A stretch of 64,000 nt of DNA from Rana temporaria. Its lineage: Eukaryota > Chordata > Amphibia > Anura > Ranidae. The notes below the pieces were generated by a model. That model made no database searches. It saw nothing but the letters and a program-made list of their open reading frames with translations, and was not told the DNA's origin. A program made the translations under genes and the position numbers. The DNA is taken from NCBI RefSeq assembly GCF_905171775.1, contig NC_053492.1:324389645-324453644 (forward strand), read 5' to 3'. Position 1 is the stretch's first letter. Every line of letters begins with the position of its first letter. Below are positions 1 through 12,552 of this stretch, piece by piece.

Positions 1-785
1 CAGTTACTATTGCTGATTCAAGCATTGCCTACCAGATCAGATATCCAGGAGCTGATGGCCAATTTTGCTGGTCCTATTAGAGAGGAGATTGAAGGTGTAA
101 ACAGGAAAGTAGCTGTAATTAAGAATGGATTGCAGAGTGTGTAGACAATTCAGGGAGTGGTGGAGCTACGTCTGAAAACTCTGGAGGAAAAGGTTTACTC
201 ATAAAACTCCCAAATAACAATGTTACAGCTATGCTCTGAAGAAATGAGAATAGGAGCAGAAGAAACAATATAAGGATTAAAGGTATAGCAGAGTCGATTG
301 AAGGACCAGCATTAAGAGATGTAGTACTGACCATATTAAACAAACTTCTTAAAAATCCTCCAAATACTAGTATGGAAATGGATCGGGTGCATAGAATACC
401 AGGCTTTAAACACCGCAATCAGAACTATCCCCGGGACGTGCTTTGTAGGATACATTTTTTTCAGGATTAAGGAGGACATTCTTAGGGCAGCCTGGCAGTC
501 GGGGACCCTGGAGTATGATGGTGGGGAGATTCAAATCTTTCCGGACCTTTGCAGGCAGACCAAACGCAGACGACGCATGTTAAAACCACTATTAGACCTT
601 ATACTTAGCAGTGGAGCTACGTATAAATGGGGGTACCCGCTAGCAGTGTTTGTAAGAAAGGGGGGGGAAGCTTTAACTTGCGTACCCCTGAACAACTTCC
701 AGAACTATTCAGGTTTTTGGAGACAGCACCTATAGAGGTCCCCAATTGGATCGAACTAACAACTACAACGGATTTTACTTCATAA
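1..785 (+). pseudogene. LINE-A ORF1 remnant (L1 ORF1p-type RNA-binding protein)
   Basis: L1 ORF1 proteins are coiled-coil trimers with an RRM and a C-terminal domain that coat the element RNA. Pieces in shifting frames show this order. A heptad-rich segment covers about 1-230. An RRM start of the type N-R-R-N-N-I-R-I-K-G lies at about 255-285, and a D-R-V-H-R-I-P motif at about 380-400. The C-terminal domain (F-P-D-L-C-R-Q then K-W-G-Y-P) spans about 540-650, ending at a stop at 783-785. Stops and frameshifts interrupt it repeatedly, for example near 138, 200 and 465. The N-terminus is outside the window. Family assignment is firm; the copy cannot make a protein. Confidence 0.8.
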
Positions 786-2584
786 ATCAATAAAAAGGAC
801 TAAATAATAACCTAAATTATTTTTAAGGGGTGAAGAGTATACTACAGGATATAATGTGTTAATCCCTTTGTATCTTTAATTTTCCTCGTCGTTTTTTCCC
901 CATATTTGTAGTTGTGGAAAGCGTTAAAAGTGCTAAAAGTTAAGGGCAGTTGAAAGGCCTCTGTTTTTTTTTTTTTTTTTTTGTGCGTTTTTTTTTTTCC
1001 TGTCTCTGTTTCTTTTTTTTTTTTTCTCTCTCTTCCTCCTTTTTCTTTTCTCTCTTCTCTCATCCTCTCTCTCTCTCGTGGGGTTTTTGGAGGATAGGGG
1101 ATGGGGGAGGGGAGGTAGGTAAGCTGCGGGGGGGGGGGTATCACAGAGAGTTAGTAGATAGGTAACAGGGACCCCAATATTTATACCTTTTCTCTCATTC
1201 TCTCATTCTATCACATTATTAAAGTGCCACTGCATGGTAGATTATAACTCACAATTTATTTTTTATCTGATTCTCCTTCCCTAATTTGAAGGGATCATAC
1301 AACATAGGGAGGTAGACACCATTGGGGAAAGGGCTCTCAGGAGAGGGCGGGTGTCACATGTAGAATATACCAGTCTCTTTTTTTTTTTTGTAGGGAGACT
1401 AATGTAGATTCACATTAGGGGGAGAGGGAGGAGGGGAGGGGAGGAATCAGAGAGAGTATTGGGAATTAATAAGGGATAATAAAGGATGAAAGAAGAAGAA
1501 TAAAGAAATGTGGGCTCATAAATGGGAGCGTAATTATTGTTATCGATTGGATCCCACGATTTTGGAGAGTATCCCTTAATCGGGGTAATGGGGAGGCGTA
1601 TGTAGCAGTATGTAGTGGTAGGGAATATGGGAAGATGGGGAATCAGGGATTAAGTTAAGTGGGAGTGATTGGTGGGTAATGGTCTATACTAGATATGTTA
1701 TCTGGAAAAACGGTCTTTTCAGGGGGTCCCAACCATCTGAAACAATTGATCGATGTTAGTGGACGCGTCAATATTAGGGTATTTATCCCTGGACCCTCTC
1801 TCTCCCTCTCTATGGTCAACTTATATGTATATATGTGGGTATGGTGATATGCTGACGGGGGGGGGGGGGGTAATAATGTAATGAAGGGATGTTGTATAAA
1901 CTCCTGTATAGATAAATGTGCAGATGGGTTTAGGTTAATTGTGAAATTCAATAATTTGAATAATTCATTGATAGTGGTGGTTATGCTATTATTTATTTAT
2001 GTAGGTCGCTCCCCTTTTTCGTTTCTCTCCTCTTTCCCCCTCCCTGCTGGTGGGTCTACATATACCCATGTGGGTGTGGGGATGCACTGGCGGGGGGGGG
2101 GGGTAATGGAAGGGAGTTGTTTCTGTATATATCTGTATAATCCGGTATAGTTAAACGTCCAGGAGGGGGCAGTGTATTTGCAATAAGGGATAAATGTATT
2201 AATGTTTGTATACCTCTGTTTATGCTTATATAGTTAAAAGTCTTGGCGGGCTTAGTATAGTGTATCTGGAAACAGGGATAAGTGTCAACCCGTGATAAAA
2301 AGGGTTTTATAGGCGGGTGCAGAACGGCATAGGCCTCAGCTCTCTGTCTTGGTTTACCACTACCCCCAATTTCTACGCCTCTCCTCTGCTGGGAGGGAAG
2401 TCGGAGGCGTAGGTCCTTTTTTTTTCTTCTTTGGTCTACTCTGGGATCCTAGGGGACTAACCAGATTGGAAGACATTGAGTGGAGGCGCAGTCAGCGGGC
2501 TCTATAAAACCTTTTTTTTTCTCTCCACCCCCCTCTACCCCTCCTTCTTTGAAACATTGGGGATAGCCTAAGAGAAATATTAAA
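786..2584 (+). repeat. LINE-A inter-ORF spacer with homopolymer tracts and imperfect tandem units
   Basis: No gene is seen here. The stretch holds a T/CT-rich block (about 962-1075), runs of 10 or more G near 1128, 1858 and 2091, and two loosely similar units of roughly 230 bp. Each unit has a CT-rich part, a TATATATGTGGGTATGG-like part and then the G run (about 1790-1870 and 2020-2105). At 1.8 kb it is much longer than the spacers of LINE-B (about 0.8 kb) and LINE-D (about 0.46 kb). ORFs here are translations of low-complexity DNA. Confidence 0.6.
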
Positions 2585-5500
2585 ATGACTAGGATTACTT
2601 TAACCTCTTATAATGTGAAAGGGTTAAATAACCCAGAGAAACGGTCTAAGCTGCTTGCGGAATTATGGAGATTAAAGACGCATGTTGTATTCCTCCAGGA
2701 GACACATTTCAGGAAAAATAAAATTCCAAAATTAGGAAATTACAGATTCCCAACTGTGTATCATAGTGCCTCGTCGACAGCAAAGACAAAGGGGGTATCG
2801 ATTATTTTCTCAAAGACGATACCATGGAAAGAATCAAATATAATCCAGGATGAGGAAGGGCGTCTACTTATTGTAAAAGGATATATAAATGAACAGAAGG
2901 TGACTTTAGTTAACTTATATCTACCTAATGAAGGACAGGTTTCAAGTCTGGAGAAATATTTAAATATCATACATCAGAATAAGGAAGGTATTGTGATTTT
3001 GGGAGGCCATATGAATATGGCATTTGATCCTATCTTAGATACATCCAAAGGTACCTCACATATAGCGTAAAAGTAAACTAAGTAAAGCAAAACACAAATC
3101 ATACTCCAGAATAGATTACATATTTATATCTCAAAACTTTTTTCAGTATATAGTGGAGGTCTACATTGGATCATTTTCAATTTCAGATCACGCACCAACA
3201 AATTGTACAGTGGAATGGGGAGAACCGTCTTTACGTTAGTGGCATTGGAAAATTAATGAATCCCTTTTGAAAGACCCAGAATATGAGGAAAAAATAGCAC
3301 AGGAATTAGAAGTATTTTTTTCTATTAATGAGGGGGGGGGGAAGTTACCCCAACCTGCATCTGGGAAACACATAAGTGTTTCATTAGAGGAATTTTAATT
3401 TCACTAGGAACACGTAGGAAGCGTCAGTTGGGAGCACAGATTGAAGCGCTACTGAGGGAAATCCGTAGATTGGAAAATATACATAAAAAATCACTGGCAA
3501 TACAGATAGAGGAGAAGTTGAAGTGTGCACGAGATGAACTGAATTTATCATTAACAGATAAAGCAAAAGCCTCATTAAGACGATGTAAACAAGCCTTTTA
3601 TGAATACGGCAATAAACCAAGTAGGATGTTAGCAAGAGCACTTAGAGTAACAAGGGCTCAAAACCATATAGAGTGTATTAAAACAACAGGGGATAAGTTA
3701 GTTAAATCCTCACAAGAAATCGCAAAGGTATTTAGAAATTATTATAGGAGTCTATACCAATTAAAAGATGAGCAAAAGACTCGACTCCGTGAGGGAGAGT
3801 CAAAGGAATATATAGAGGGGTCAGGAATGCCTGGACTTTCAGAGGAGATTGGGAGGAGTATAGATGGTCGAATTACATCAGAAGAATTTATAAGCACCCT
3901 TAAAATGTTAAAACCAGGTAAAGCTCCCGGACCGGACAGATTTACTCTATTATATTATAAGACCTATGCTGAAAAGTTGATGCCAAGGTTCTTGGATGCA
4001 TTTAATTCTATACGAGAAGGGCATAAGATGCCCGAGGAAGCTCTTATGGCACACATAGCTGTTATACCAAAGGAGGGGAAAGACCCAGCACAGTGTTCAA
4101 ATTACCGACCAATATCATTACTAAATGTAGATTTAAAGATTTTTACAAAAATATTAGCAAATAGACTAATGCCATATATTCCCTGTCTGGTACATCAGGA
4201 TCAAGTCGGATTTACCCCAGCGAGGGAAGGTAGAGAAAACACGCAACGGGTGATAAGTGCGATCCACTTCTCAGAGTCCTATAGGAAACCCCTAGTACTT
4301 ATATCTACTGATGCTGAAAAAGCATTCGATAGGGTGGATTGGAAGTTTTTAAAAACAATTATACAATATATAGGACTGGGAGAAGGGATGCAAAAATGGA
4401 TTATGAGTTTATATTCTCAACCGAAAGCCAGAGTTAAGATAAACGATACCATCTCTGAGCCCTTTGCTATATGTAACGGGACACGTCAAGGGTGCCCCCT
4501 ATCACCAATTATCTTTATCTTGACGTGGGAACCTTTCCTAAGAACAATAAGGCTGAATACAGATATTAGGGGTATCTGTGTAAAAGGAGGGGAACATAAA
4601 TTCGCAGCATTTGTGGATGATTTGATGTTTTTCCTAACTAGGCCAGTGCTATCTCTCCCCCACTGTTATCAGAAATTGATAAATATGGGACACTCTCTAA
4701 TTTTAAAGTTAATTACAATAAATCGGAAGCAATGGGGGTAGAGATAAGTATGGCACAACAACAGCAATTAAATACTTTTTTCTCGTTTAAATGGACAAAC
4801 TCACACATAGGGTACCTTGGGACTAAAATACCAAAGAAATTAAATAGAATTCTGGAATTAAATTTGGTACCGTTGGTAAGACAAATTAAGTTAGACCTGC
4901 AGAAATGGGATAAAGAAGTCTTTACTTGGTTTGGCAGAATCAACATCATAAAGATGAATGTAATGCCAAGGTTGTTATACCTACTACAGACGCTTCCAAC
5001 GAGGATACCCCAGGGGTTTCTAAGAGACGTCAGAGCAAAGTTTGCGGGATTTATATGGGCAGGGAAACCAGCCAGAGTGCGTAGAGACATTTTAACGCTA
5101 CCAAAGGAAAAAGGGGGGGTGGGATTCCCAGACCCACTCTCGTATTATGAGGCAGTACATCTGTCAAGAGTATTGGATTGGTGCGTCACACCAAAAGACA
5201 AACCATGGATCATTTTGGAACAGGCAATGTCGGAACTACCATTAGAAGGCCTAATTTGGTTAAGTGACTCCGCGATACCACAGACAGTTAAACGACATCC
5301 AACGATAGGGACGACTATCAGTGTGGTTAAAAAGATTTTTAAAAAAATAAATAGACCAACGGAAGTGAGTCAGATGATACCAATTTTGGGCAACCCGGCT
5401 TTTGTACCTGGTTTAAAGGACCCAGGTTTTCTAAATGTGAAAAGACGGGGTAAAACCAGATTAACACATTTCATGAGGGATAACCATATAATGTCAAGTG

Positions 5501-6298
5501 AGGAAATAGAAAGTGAATTATCAGAAGATCTGGATCCATATAGGAGGAGACAGCTAAGGGCATACCTTCGATCAATCTTGGGACAGTCAACGGAGATTGC
5601 GACATTGTCTGAATTTGAGAAGCTATGTCTAAAAGGAGACTCGCTGAGACATTCGCTATCTCTGTTTTATACCCTAGTGAATGAACTAAAAGCTCCACAA
5701 GAATTAGGTTATATGCAGGCCTGGGAGAGAGATGTAGGGGTTTCAGAGAATCAAAATAACAAAATATTTGAATTTACCCACAAGGCATCATTAGCATCTA
5801 AATACCAGGAGGGGGGGGCACAAGATTTTGAGTAGGTGGTATAGGACCCCGGTAGTTTTGAATCAGATCTTTCCATTGGTGTCGAACCTTTGTTGGCATT
5901 GTCAAAAAGAAGAGGGCACTTTGTTACATATCTTTTGGGAGTGTGAAGGAGTAAAAGGCTTTTGGAAAATGGTATCAGAGGTAATTGAAGAAATAACTGA
6001 AGTAGCTCTCGGAGAGAATCCGGCGACAAATTTGTTGTTTGACATTCCGATTTCATTGGAAAAATATAAAAAATCTTTGGTAAGACATTTGCTCACAATA
6101 GCTAAAGCATGTATTCTGGTTTTCTGGAAAAGTAATATCTCACCAAGTAGACCACAATGGTTTGCAAAAATTACTGAAATTCAGCATATGGAAAATCTTA
6201 CAATGGCCCTAAGGGAACAAGAGGACAAGTTTAGGGAAATCTGGGCCCCCTATATTAGATACAAGGAACGAGGGGAATGGGGTAGGGAGGAGGGGTAG
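2585..6298 (+). pseudogene. LINE-A ORF2 (apurinic-type endonuclease + reverse transcriptase), frameshifted
   Basis: ORF2 proteins nick the target and reverse-transcribe the element RNA there. The frame opens at the ATG at 2585. Endonuclease motifs are S-Y-N-V-K-G-L-N, Q-E-T-H, a changed G-G-H-M-N (normally G-G-D-x-N, about 3000), Y-S-R-I-D-Y (about 3110) and S-D-H-A-P (about 3185). Around 3065 roughly 25-30 residues appear deleted. RT motifs are P-G-K-A-P-G-P-D (3915), R-P-I-S-L-L-N (4110), S-T-D-A-E-K-A-F-D (4305), G-T-R-Q-G-C-P-L-S-P (4480) and F-V-D-D (4610, usually F/Y-A-D-D). A C-terminal cysteine motif C-x2-C-x7-H-x4-C lies at about 5897-5945. Breaks occur near 3065, 3230, 4735 and 5830. 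It ends at the TAG at 6296-6298. Confidence 0.9.
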
Positions 6299-6665
6299 GG
6301 GGGAAGAAGGAAAATAAATATTTTTTTTTGCTTGTTTTTGTTTTTGTTTATGCTTCTGCTGGTTGGACATACAGTTTTGAAGCAGGGGGGGGTGGGTATA
6401 ACAGGGGGAGACCCCAGGTTACTGACACCTTAAACAGGGAGAGAACATGTTAAGCATTTAGCTAATGGGAAGTAGTAGAAAGGTGAGGTAAACCTCTACT
6501 TGTTTTTTGCTTAATTAGGAATAAGAAAATGTTGTTAAGAGAAAGGTTATTCTCGATTAAGAAAACCTGAATTCTGGCTGAAATGTATGACGTTTAATTG
6601 TGATGTGTTATTATCCCTGTGTGAGGGGGGAAAAAAATGGAAAAATAAAGAATTAAAAAAAAAAA
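6299..6665 (+). other. LINE-A 3' UTR and A-rich tail
   Basis: Non-coding. It contains a G run near 6386, then an A-rich end including AATAAAG at about 6645 and a terminal A run to 6665. The change to unrelated ORF1 coding sequence at 6666 marks the 3' junction. Confidence 0.7.
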
Positions 6666-8145
6666 ATGACTGTGTTGGAGGAGAGACTCAGTACAGTGGA
6701 AGACGATCTTTCCCCCCCTTAAACAAGTAATTACTGATATGAAGAAACAGATGGATATATATGCTGCAAGAATCGACGATTTAGAAAACAGAAACCGCAG
6801 AAACAACTTTAGGATAATAGACATGCCTGAACAGAGAGAGGGAGCTAATGCAATAGCATTTTTGGAGGGATGGTTTAGGGAGGTCTTTGGGGCTACATCC
6901 TTCTCACCATTTTTGTTGTATTGAGAGAGCCCATCGTACCCCCTTTAAACCTCAACCAGCAAATAAATATCCCAGGCCACTACTTATTAACACTTCCTTA
7001 CTGGGCACATATACCCCTTCCTGACCAGGTGAAATTTCAGCTTGTGGCACTGCGTCAATTTAACTGACAATTGCGCGGTCATGCGACGTGGCTCCCACAC
7101 AAAATTGACGTCCTTTTTTCCCCACAAATAGAGCTTTCTTTTGGTGGTATTTGATCGCCTTTGCGGTTTTTATTTTTTGCGCTATAAACAAAAATAGAGC
7201 GACAATTTTGAAAAAAAAAAACAATATTTTTTACTTGTTGCTATAATAAATAGCCCAATTTATTTTAAAAAACATTTTTTTTCTCAGTCTAGGCGATATG
7301 TATTCTTCTACATATTTTTGGGAAAAAAATAAATAAAAAAAATCGCAAGAAGCGTCTGGTTTGCGCAAAAGTTATTGCGCTTACAAAATAGGGGACAGAA
7401 TTATTATTATTTTTTATTATTTTTTTTTACTACTAATGGCGGCGATCAGCATTTTTTTCGTGACTGCGACATTATAGCGGACACATCGGACACTTTTGAC
7501 ACATTTTTGGCGCCATTCACATTTATACAGCGATCAGTGCTATAAATATGCACTAATTACTGTATAAATGTGACTGGCATTGAAGGTGTTAACACTAGGG
7601 GGTGAGGAAGGGGTTGAATGTGTACCCTAAATTGTGTTCTAACTGTAGGTGGAGGGGGGGTGACTGGGGGAGGTGACCGATCTATGTCCCTATGTACAAG
7701 GGACACAGATCGGTCTCCTCTCTCCCTGACAGGACATGGAGCTCTGTGTTTACGCCTGCGCCGCTGGATGCGCGCGCAGGCCGTGTTTTTACGGCCTGTT
7801 AGAGATTTAGAACCACCCCGCAGTTGTATAAAGTCGTACGGCCGTCGGGTAGTGGTTAAAATGTTAAACTACACTGATAAAGTGACTTTGCTCCGGAAGG
7901 CCAGAGAAAAGGGAGATATTTTTTTTAATGGGGCAAGAATCTCATTCTATCAGGATTTTTCCCCAGACCTGCAGAGACAAAGAGGAGAATTTATTCCTGT
8001 CAAACGAAAGCTTCAACAACATAAATTAGACTATGCATTACTTTACCCTGCACGCCTGCGAGTAATGGCGAAAGATTGTACCAAATTCTTTGATACTCCA
8101 AAGAGTGTGGAAAGGTGGCTCGAAGAAAATAAGAAAGACCTTTAA
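6666..8145 (+). pseudogene. LINE-B ORF1, 5'-truncated, with a MITE in its coding sequence
   Basis: This is an L1-type ORF1 RNA-binding protein. The left part (6666-6990) reads a short coiled coil, then the RRM start E-N-R-N-R-R-N-N-F-R-I. A frameshift at about 6920 leads into an A-H-R-T-P-F motif. The right part (7860-8145) reads the C-terminal domain with F-Y-Q-D-F-S-P-D-L-Q-R-Q-R and a final W-L-E-E-N-K. Removing 6991-7855 plus one TTAA rejoins the two halves in frame, which proves the MITE came later. The open frame running from 7618 into 8145 is a MITE/LINE chimera, not a protein. Confidence 0.85.
6991..7855. mobile_element. TTAA-flanked MITE (piggyBac-like target site), 865 bp
   Basis: It is bounded on both sides by TTAA (6987-6990 and 7856-7859), the target duplication typical of piggyBac transposons. 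The ends are short imperfect inverted repeats (CACTTCC... and, read inwards from the right, CCACTACC...). There is no transposase frame. Relatives at 19366-19973 and from 52190 share the interior segment TGACAATTGCGCGGTC. The assignment to piggyBac rests on the TTAA target; the family itself was not compared with any database. Confidence 0.75.
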
Positions 8146-8972
8146 AACCATCTTCTTTCTTTGGGACATAAGTCAGGAGTAGAACAGGACTGGTTCTGTG
8201 AACCTCCTAATTGTTTATTTTTTATTTTTTTACTTATTTATTTATTTTTGTACAATGGACAATGCACAACATTTTCACAATTTAGTATAAGCACAAGAGT
8301 GTGTTGTTTTTTTTTTTTTGCTACAATGAAAAATGCACAAACTGCACAGAATGTATAGATTTGTATAATATAGCACTAGGGGGGGGGTATGGAGGGTCTA
8401 AGAAAACTGCTGCTAATATAAAGTGGTGTGGGAGTTTAGGGAAAAAAGGAAATAACTAGAATTAAATTCTGGGTATGCACTTTAAATTAACCGAATAAAC
8501 ACAAAAAGAAGCATGGAAGAGGCACGGAAGCACTAAAGTCAATTATAATGGGGGGGGGGGGGAGAGGGGAGGAAAGGTATAAAAGGAGTATAGATGTATG
8601 GTAGAAGGAAGCAGCGAACGGGTATGGATGAGGCAGATGTAGGCAGGTATGTGAGAGAAGAGTGGAGGAGTGTGAGTTGTAGTGAGGCCATAGGTACAAC
8701 CCTGTGGGTAGGCCTAGATGGGCCGGGGGGGGGTCGGGTGGGAAGGGGGGGAAAGAGAAATCACTAAACACTAATCTACAAATACAATCACAAACAGTAA
8801 GGTGGCGAGATATGAGCTATGCACGCACTAGATGGTATAGGAGTATTAATAGAGAAACACGACTACAGTCAGATTTACTGTTTTTACACACCATAGCAGA
8901 GGGAAGTCCTGTAAGTTTTTCTTTCTTTGTTGTTTTAGTAATTTTAAGTATAACTTGTTTTTGTAAGTCTCA
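8146..8972 (+). other. LINE-B ORF1-ORF2 spacer
   Basis: Non-coding, T-rich with G runs near 8380, 8551 and 8727. It lies between the ORF1 stop at 8145 and the ORF2 ATG at 8973. Nothing else is supported here. Confidence 0.55.
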
Positions 8973-11612
8973 ATGAATAAGGTAACAAAGAAGGGAGTAC
9001 TACTTATGACATGGAATATCAGGGGTTTATGGAATAGAGATAAAAGGAACGCAATGTTTAGATATTTTGATAGGCTGCAGCCCCAAATAATATGCTTACA
9101 GGAGACGCATCTGCGGTCTGACTCTATCCACCGGCTGAGTTCGCGCAAGTATTCGAGGCAGTACCACTCCACATACTCTTCCTATTCTAGGGGGGTCAGT
9201 GTAATGGTGTCTGCAAATGTTTAGTTTGAATGTATTCAACAACAAGTGGACGAAGAGGGCAGATATGTTTTCCTGTTATGCAAACTCAATAAGTTAACAT
9301 GTATTATTGCTGCAATCTATATTCCCCCTCCGTTTTCTGCGGTGCCCCTGAGAAGGCTGGCACAATTCATGGCTCTATACCCAGATACCCCTGTGTTAGC
9401 ATTGGGGGATTTCAATAATATTTTGGATCGGGGACTAGATAGAATGTCTTTGATACCTAAGGCGACAGGACAGATGGTTGGAAAAACTACGTTTGCTCTG
9501 TTGCTCTCAAAAGTGGGACTCTGTGATGTGTGGAGGGAGAGACATGGTGACGAGAGATGTTGATCATGTCACTCGGCCTCGCATGGCGGACTCTCTCGAA
9601 TAGACTTGGGCCTGGGAAACAAAACATTAATGCAAAGGGTGAGGGACTCGGCCTATGAGCCAAGAGTATTGTCGGATCACTCTCCATTTTGGGTTAGACT
9701 GGATGCTATGGTTGCAACGGGCTGCCCATTGTGGAAAGTAAACCCATTTTGGCTGACCTTACTCCCATCCCCAGATGGGACGGTAGGCCTGCTACAGGAG
9801 TATTGGCAACTTAATAGGGGCACTGCAAACGCAGGGGTGGTATGGGATACATTAAAAGCATTTTGAGGGGGTGCCTGATTAGGGAAATATCGGGCATTAA
9901 GACCCCGCTCTAGGGAATGGGAGGATAAAGTCCGGGATGAAATGAATACCAGAGAACAAGCGCTGGTAGTAGATCCCTCTCAGAGTAACCAGGATTCCTG
10001 GGTTGAGGCGCAATCTTTGTACAACTCGGTACTGCTGTCAGCAGCGGAGAAGAGGAGATATTTTCACCAACAGAGCCACTTTGAAGAAGGGGAAAATACA
10101 GGACATATCCTAGCACTGGTAGCCAGGGAGCAAAGGGCTTCCTCGAACATTTTGGCTATAAGAGTGGAGTCCGGGGAGACACACACTCTTAGCTCTGACA
10201 TCTTAGATGACTTTTATAGGGAGTTATATTCCTCCAGAACCAAGACCATAGACTCGGAGATGGCTTTGTTTTTGCAGGGCTGCTCCATCCCCCAACTGGC
10301 TGAGGAGGATAGGGAGATGTTAAATCTCCCTATCACATTGGCAGAACTGAAGGAAGCCCTGGAAGGGGCTGCACAACACAAATCCCCAGGTCCAGACGGA
10401 CTACCAGTGGAGGTATACTCTCAATATGGAGAGGTTATATTGCAGCCCTTGCTGGAAGCATTATCTGAAGCAGAGGAAAGGGGGACTCTACCTGACAGTA
10501 TGCAGGAGGCTATAATTATACTACTTCCTAAACCAGGTAAAGATAAGTTGTCTCGAGATTCATACCGTCCAATCTCTTTACTAAATACGGATGTCAAACT
10601 TCTAGCTAAAATTCTGGCCAAAAGGTTATTGCAGGTTATAGACAGGCTGGTGCATCAAGATCAGTTTGGTTTTATACCTAACCGTTCAACGGCCGACAAT
10701 ATAAGAAGATTATATATGAATTTGCAGGTCCCGGTAGACAACCCAGGGGGTAGGGATATTCTGTCACTGGATGCTACCAAAGCGTTCGATAGTGTGGAGT
10801 GGCCCTACCTCTTGGAAATATTAACTAGGTTTGGATTGGGAGACAGGTTTATAAGATGGTCAAAGGTGCTTTACTCCAAACCTAGAGCTAGACTCCGAGT
10901 TAATAATAACCTTTCTCTCCCATTTGAGCTACATAGAGGCACCCGGCAGGGTTGCCCGTTATCCCCACTGCTGTTCGCCCTGGCAGTTGAGCCGTTGGCG
11001 ATACTGCTTAGAAATACATCGGAGGTGGTTGGGTTTTGCAGGGGCCAGAGGGAGGAAAAAATTTCCCTATACGCAGATGATATACTTATATATTTAGGTG
11101 ATACGGCAGCGTCGATGTGAACAGCAATGGGGATAATAGGAGAATTTGGAAGCTTCTCTGGGTTTAATATAAATTGGTCCAAATCAATATTAATGCCCAT
11201 AGATCCATTGAGGGAGCAGTTACCTGTAGGAGCAGAGCAGATTACTATATCAAGTTGTTTTTGCTATCTGGGTGTGGTGGTTTCCCCGGATACGGCTGAA
11301 TATCTTCAGCTGAACCTGGGTCCACTACTGGCAAAGCAAAGAGAGAAATGTGACAGCTGGTGCAAACTCCCCCTATCAGTGGTAGGGAGAGCTAACCTAA
11401 TTAAAATGGTATGGGCTCCACAACTTCTATACATCTTCCATAATTCACCGATATGGATATCGAACAAATGGTTTAAAAGAATTGATACCCAGATGCGGGA
11501 GTTGATATGGAAGAAAAAGGTAGCCAGGATTAGTTTAACTACTCTACAATATGGAAAAGATAGGGGGGGATTGGCGGTACCCCACCCCAAAACGTACTTT
11601 TTAGCCTCTCAG
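8973..11612 (+). pseudogene. LINE-B ORF2, left part (endonuclease and RT)
   Basis: The frame starts at the ATG at 8973. Endonuclease motifs are W-N-I-R-G-L, C-L-Q-E-T-H, L-G-D-F-N-N (about 9405) and S-R-I-D-L (about 9595), with S-D-H-S-P near 9675. RT motifs are S-P-G-P-D-G (about 10385), R-P-I-S-L-L-N (10567), L-D-A-T-K-A-F-D (10767), G-T-R-Q-G-C-P-L-S-P (10938) and Y-A-D-D (11072). The catalytic aspartates are present. Stops and frameshifts fall near 9222, 9560, 9864 and 11118. The frame is cut at 11612 by the chromovirus and continues after 17650. It was dead or has died since; the RT core is well preserved. Confidence 0.88.
11608..11612. repeat. Target site duplication CTCAG, left copy
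   Basis: The five bases CTCAG precede the 5' LTR and recur at 17646-17650 after the 3' LTR. A 5-bp duplication is typical of Ty3/Gypsy integrases and confirms the element borders. Confidence 0.95.
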
Positions 11613-12496
11613 TGTAACGCCGTCAGCGTTACTCCTTTTACATGGAGCGCAGGCTTGTCACTTATGACACCTGCGCTCCATTCAGACACACGTCCGCGTC
11701 ACTTCCGGTGCGCGGACGTCTGCGCTCCACGTTGGAACGCGGAAGTGCGTTCCAGCGTGTGGCGCTCAGCTCAGCCCACAGCCCGGGCTATTTAAACTCC
11801 CGGGAATGGCGGCAGGGTGTTCGGATATTCCTGTTGGACCCTGCCGCCATCCGGGAACCCTGGACAAGCTACAGACTCGCTGTAGCACCTCTCTCCACAA
11901 CTGACCCCTTGGAAGTTCTGTGTCTTCAGAACTTACTGGACAAAACCACCTCCTCCTGTGCGGACATCCTTGGTATAGACTACCTCCTGAACTGCAAGTA
12001 TAATTTACTACCAAAAACAACTGCTGTATAAGATACCACCTCCTCCTGTGCGGACATTCCTGGTACAGACTACCTCCTAAACCGCAAGTATAATTGGAAC
12101 CAGCTTCTTATAATAACAGTGATTCCTAGTCTATCTCAGAACTGTGTCTCTCACTCTATACTTAATACTATATACTAAACATCAGTTACAGCAGACAGAT
12201 TTCACTCTATTGATACTAGTGTGGAAATATTCTATAAAACCTGCATTACTACTACCCTTTATTGTTGATAATACTTAAACAAGACTTTATACGAGTAGTA
12301 TCCGGTTTGTAATCATTACTTGATGCTTAAGAGGAATTAAGCTATTACTCTCGTATTTGTTTCCATTAGAGGATATGATGATATAACCCCAAACTCTTAT
12401 TGTTCAGTGAGAGTGATCTGGTGGTTCATTTCTGATAAGCCTCTACAGCTGCGGTCTAACCTTTTAAAGAGTCCTCTCACTGTCAGGGTCATAACA
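11613..12496 (+). repeat. Chromovirus 5' LTR (884 bp)
   Basis: It starts TGTAACGCC and ends GTCATAACA. It contains a GC-rich promoter-like part with inverted stretches, a TATTTAAA box at about 11789 and short internal repeats (CCACCTCCTCCTGTGCGGACAT twice, about 11945 and 12038). Small ORFs in it, on either strand, recur in the 3' LTR and are not genes. Confidence 0.95.
11789..11796 (+). promoter_or_regulatory. TATA-like box in the 5' LTR
   Basis: TATTTAAA follows the palindromic GCCCGGGC and precedes CTCCCGGG. This matches the position expected for the LTR promoter. The same arrangement occurs in the 3' LTR near 16938 and, on the minus strand, in the solo LTRs at 20748-21667 and 40063-41024. 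Function is inferred. Confidence 0.6.
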
Positions 12497-12552
12497 TAAT
12501 ATCCGAACCCCCAAAAATAAAGGAAGAAAGGATATATACATATATCTTTAAA

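Larger units (their letters stand above)
1..6665 (+). mobile_element. LINE-A: L1-clade non-LTR retrotransposon, 5' end outside window
   Basis: Seen: a decayed ORF1, a long G/T-rich spacer, an endonuclease-reverse transcriptase ORF2 and an A-rich tail just before 6666, in that order on the plus strand. This is the standard bicistronic L1 layout. The tail runs directly into the middle of another ORF1 (LINE-B), which suggests LINE-A inserted into LINE-B. The rest of LINE-B would then lie left of the window. All reading frames are broken, so it is a dead copy. Confidence 0.88.

Noticed and set aside
842..1165. Open frames rich in K/E or F/S on both strands
   Set aside because: Translation of T- and CT-rich low-complexity DNA in the LINE-A spacer.
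7618..8145. A 175-codon plus-strand frame with an L1 ORF1 C-terminus
   Set aside because: The first 80 or so codons are MITE sequence; only the part after 7859 is LINE coding.
11642..12031. A 129-codon frame repeated exactly at 16791-17180
   Set aside because: Both lie in the LTRs; the duplication is the LTR pair, not a conserved gene.
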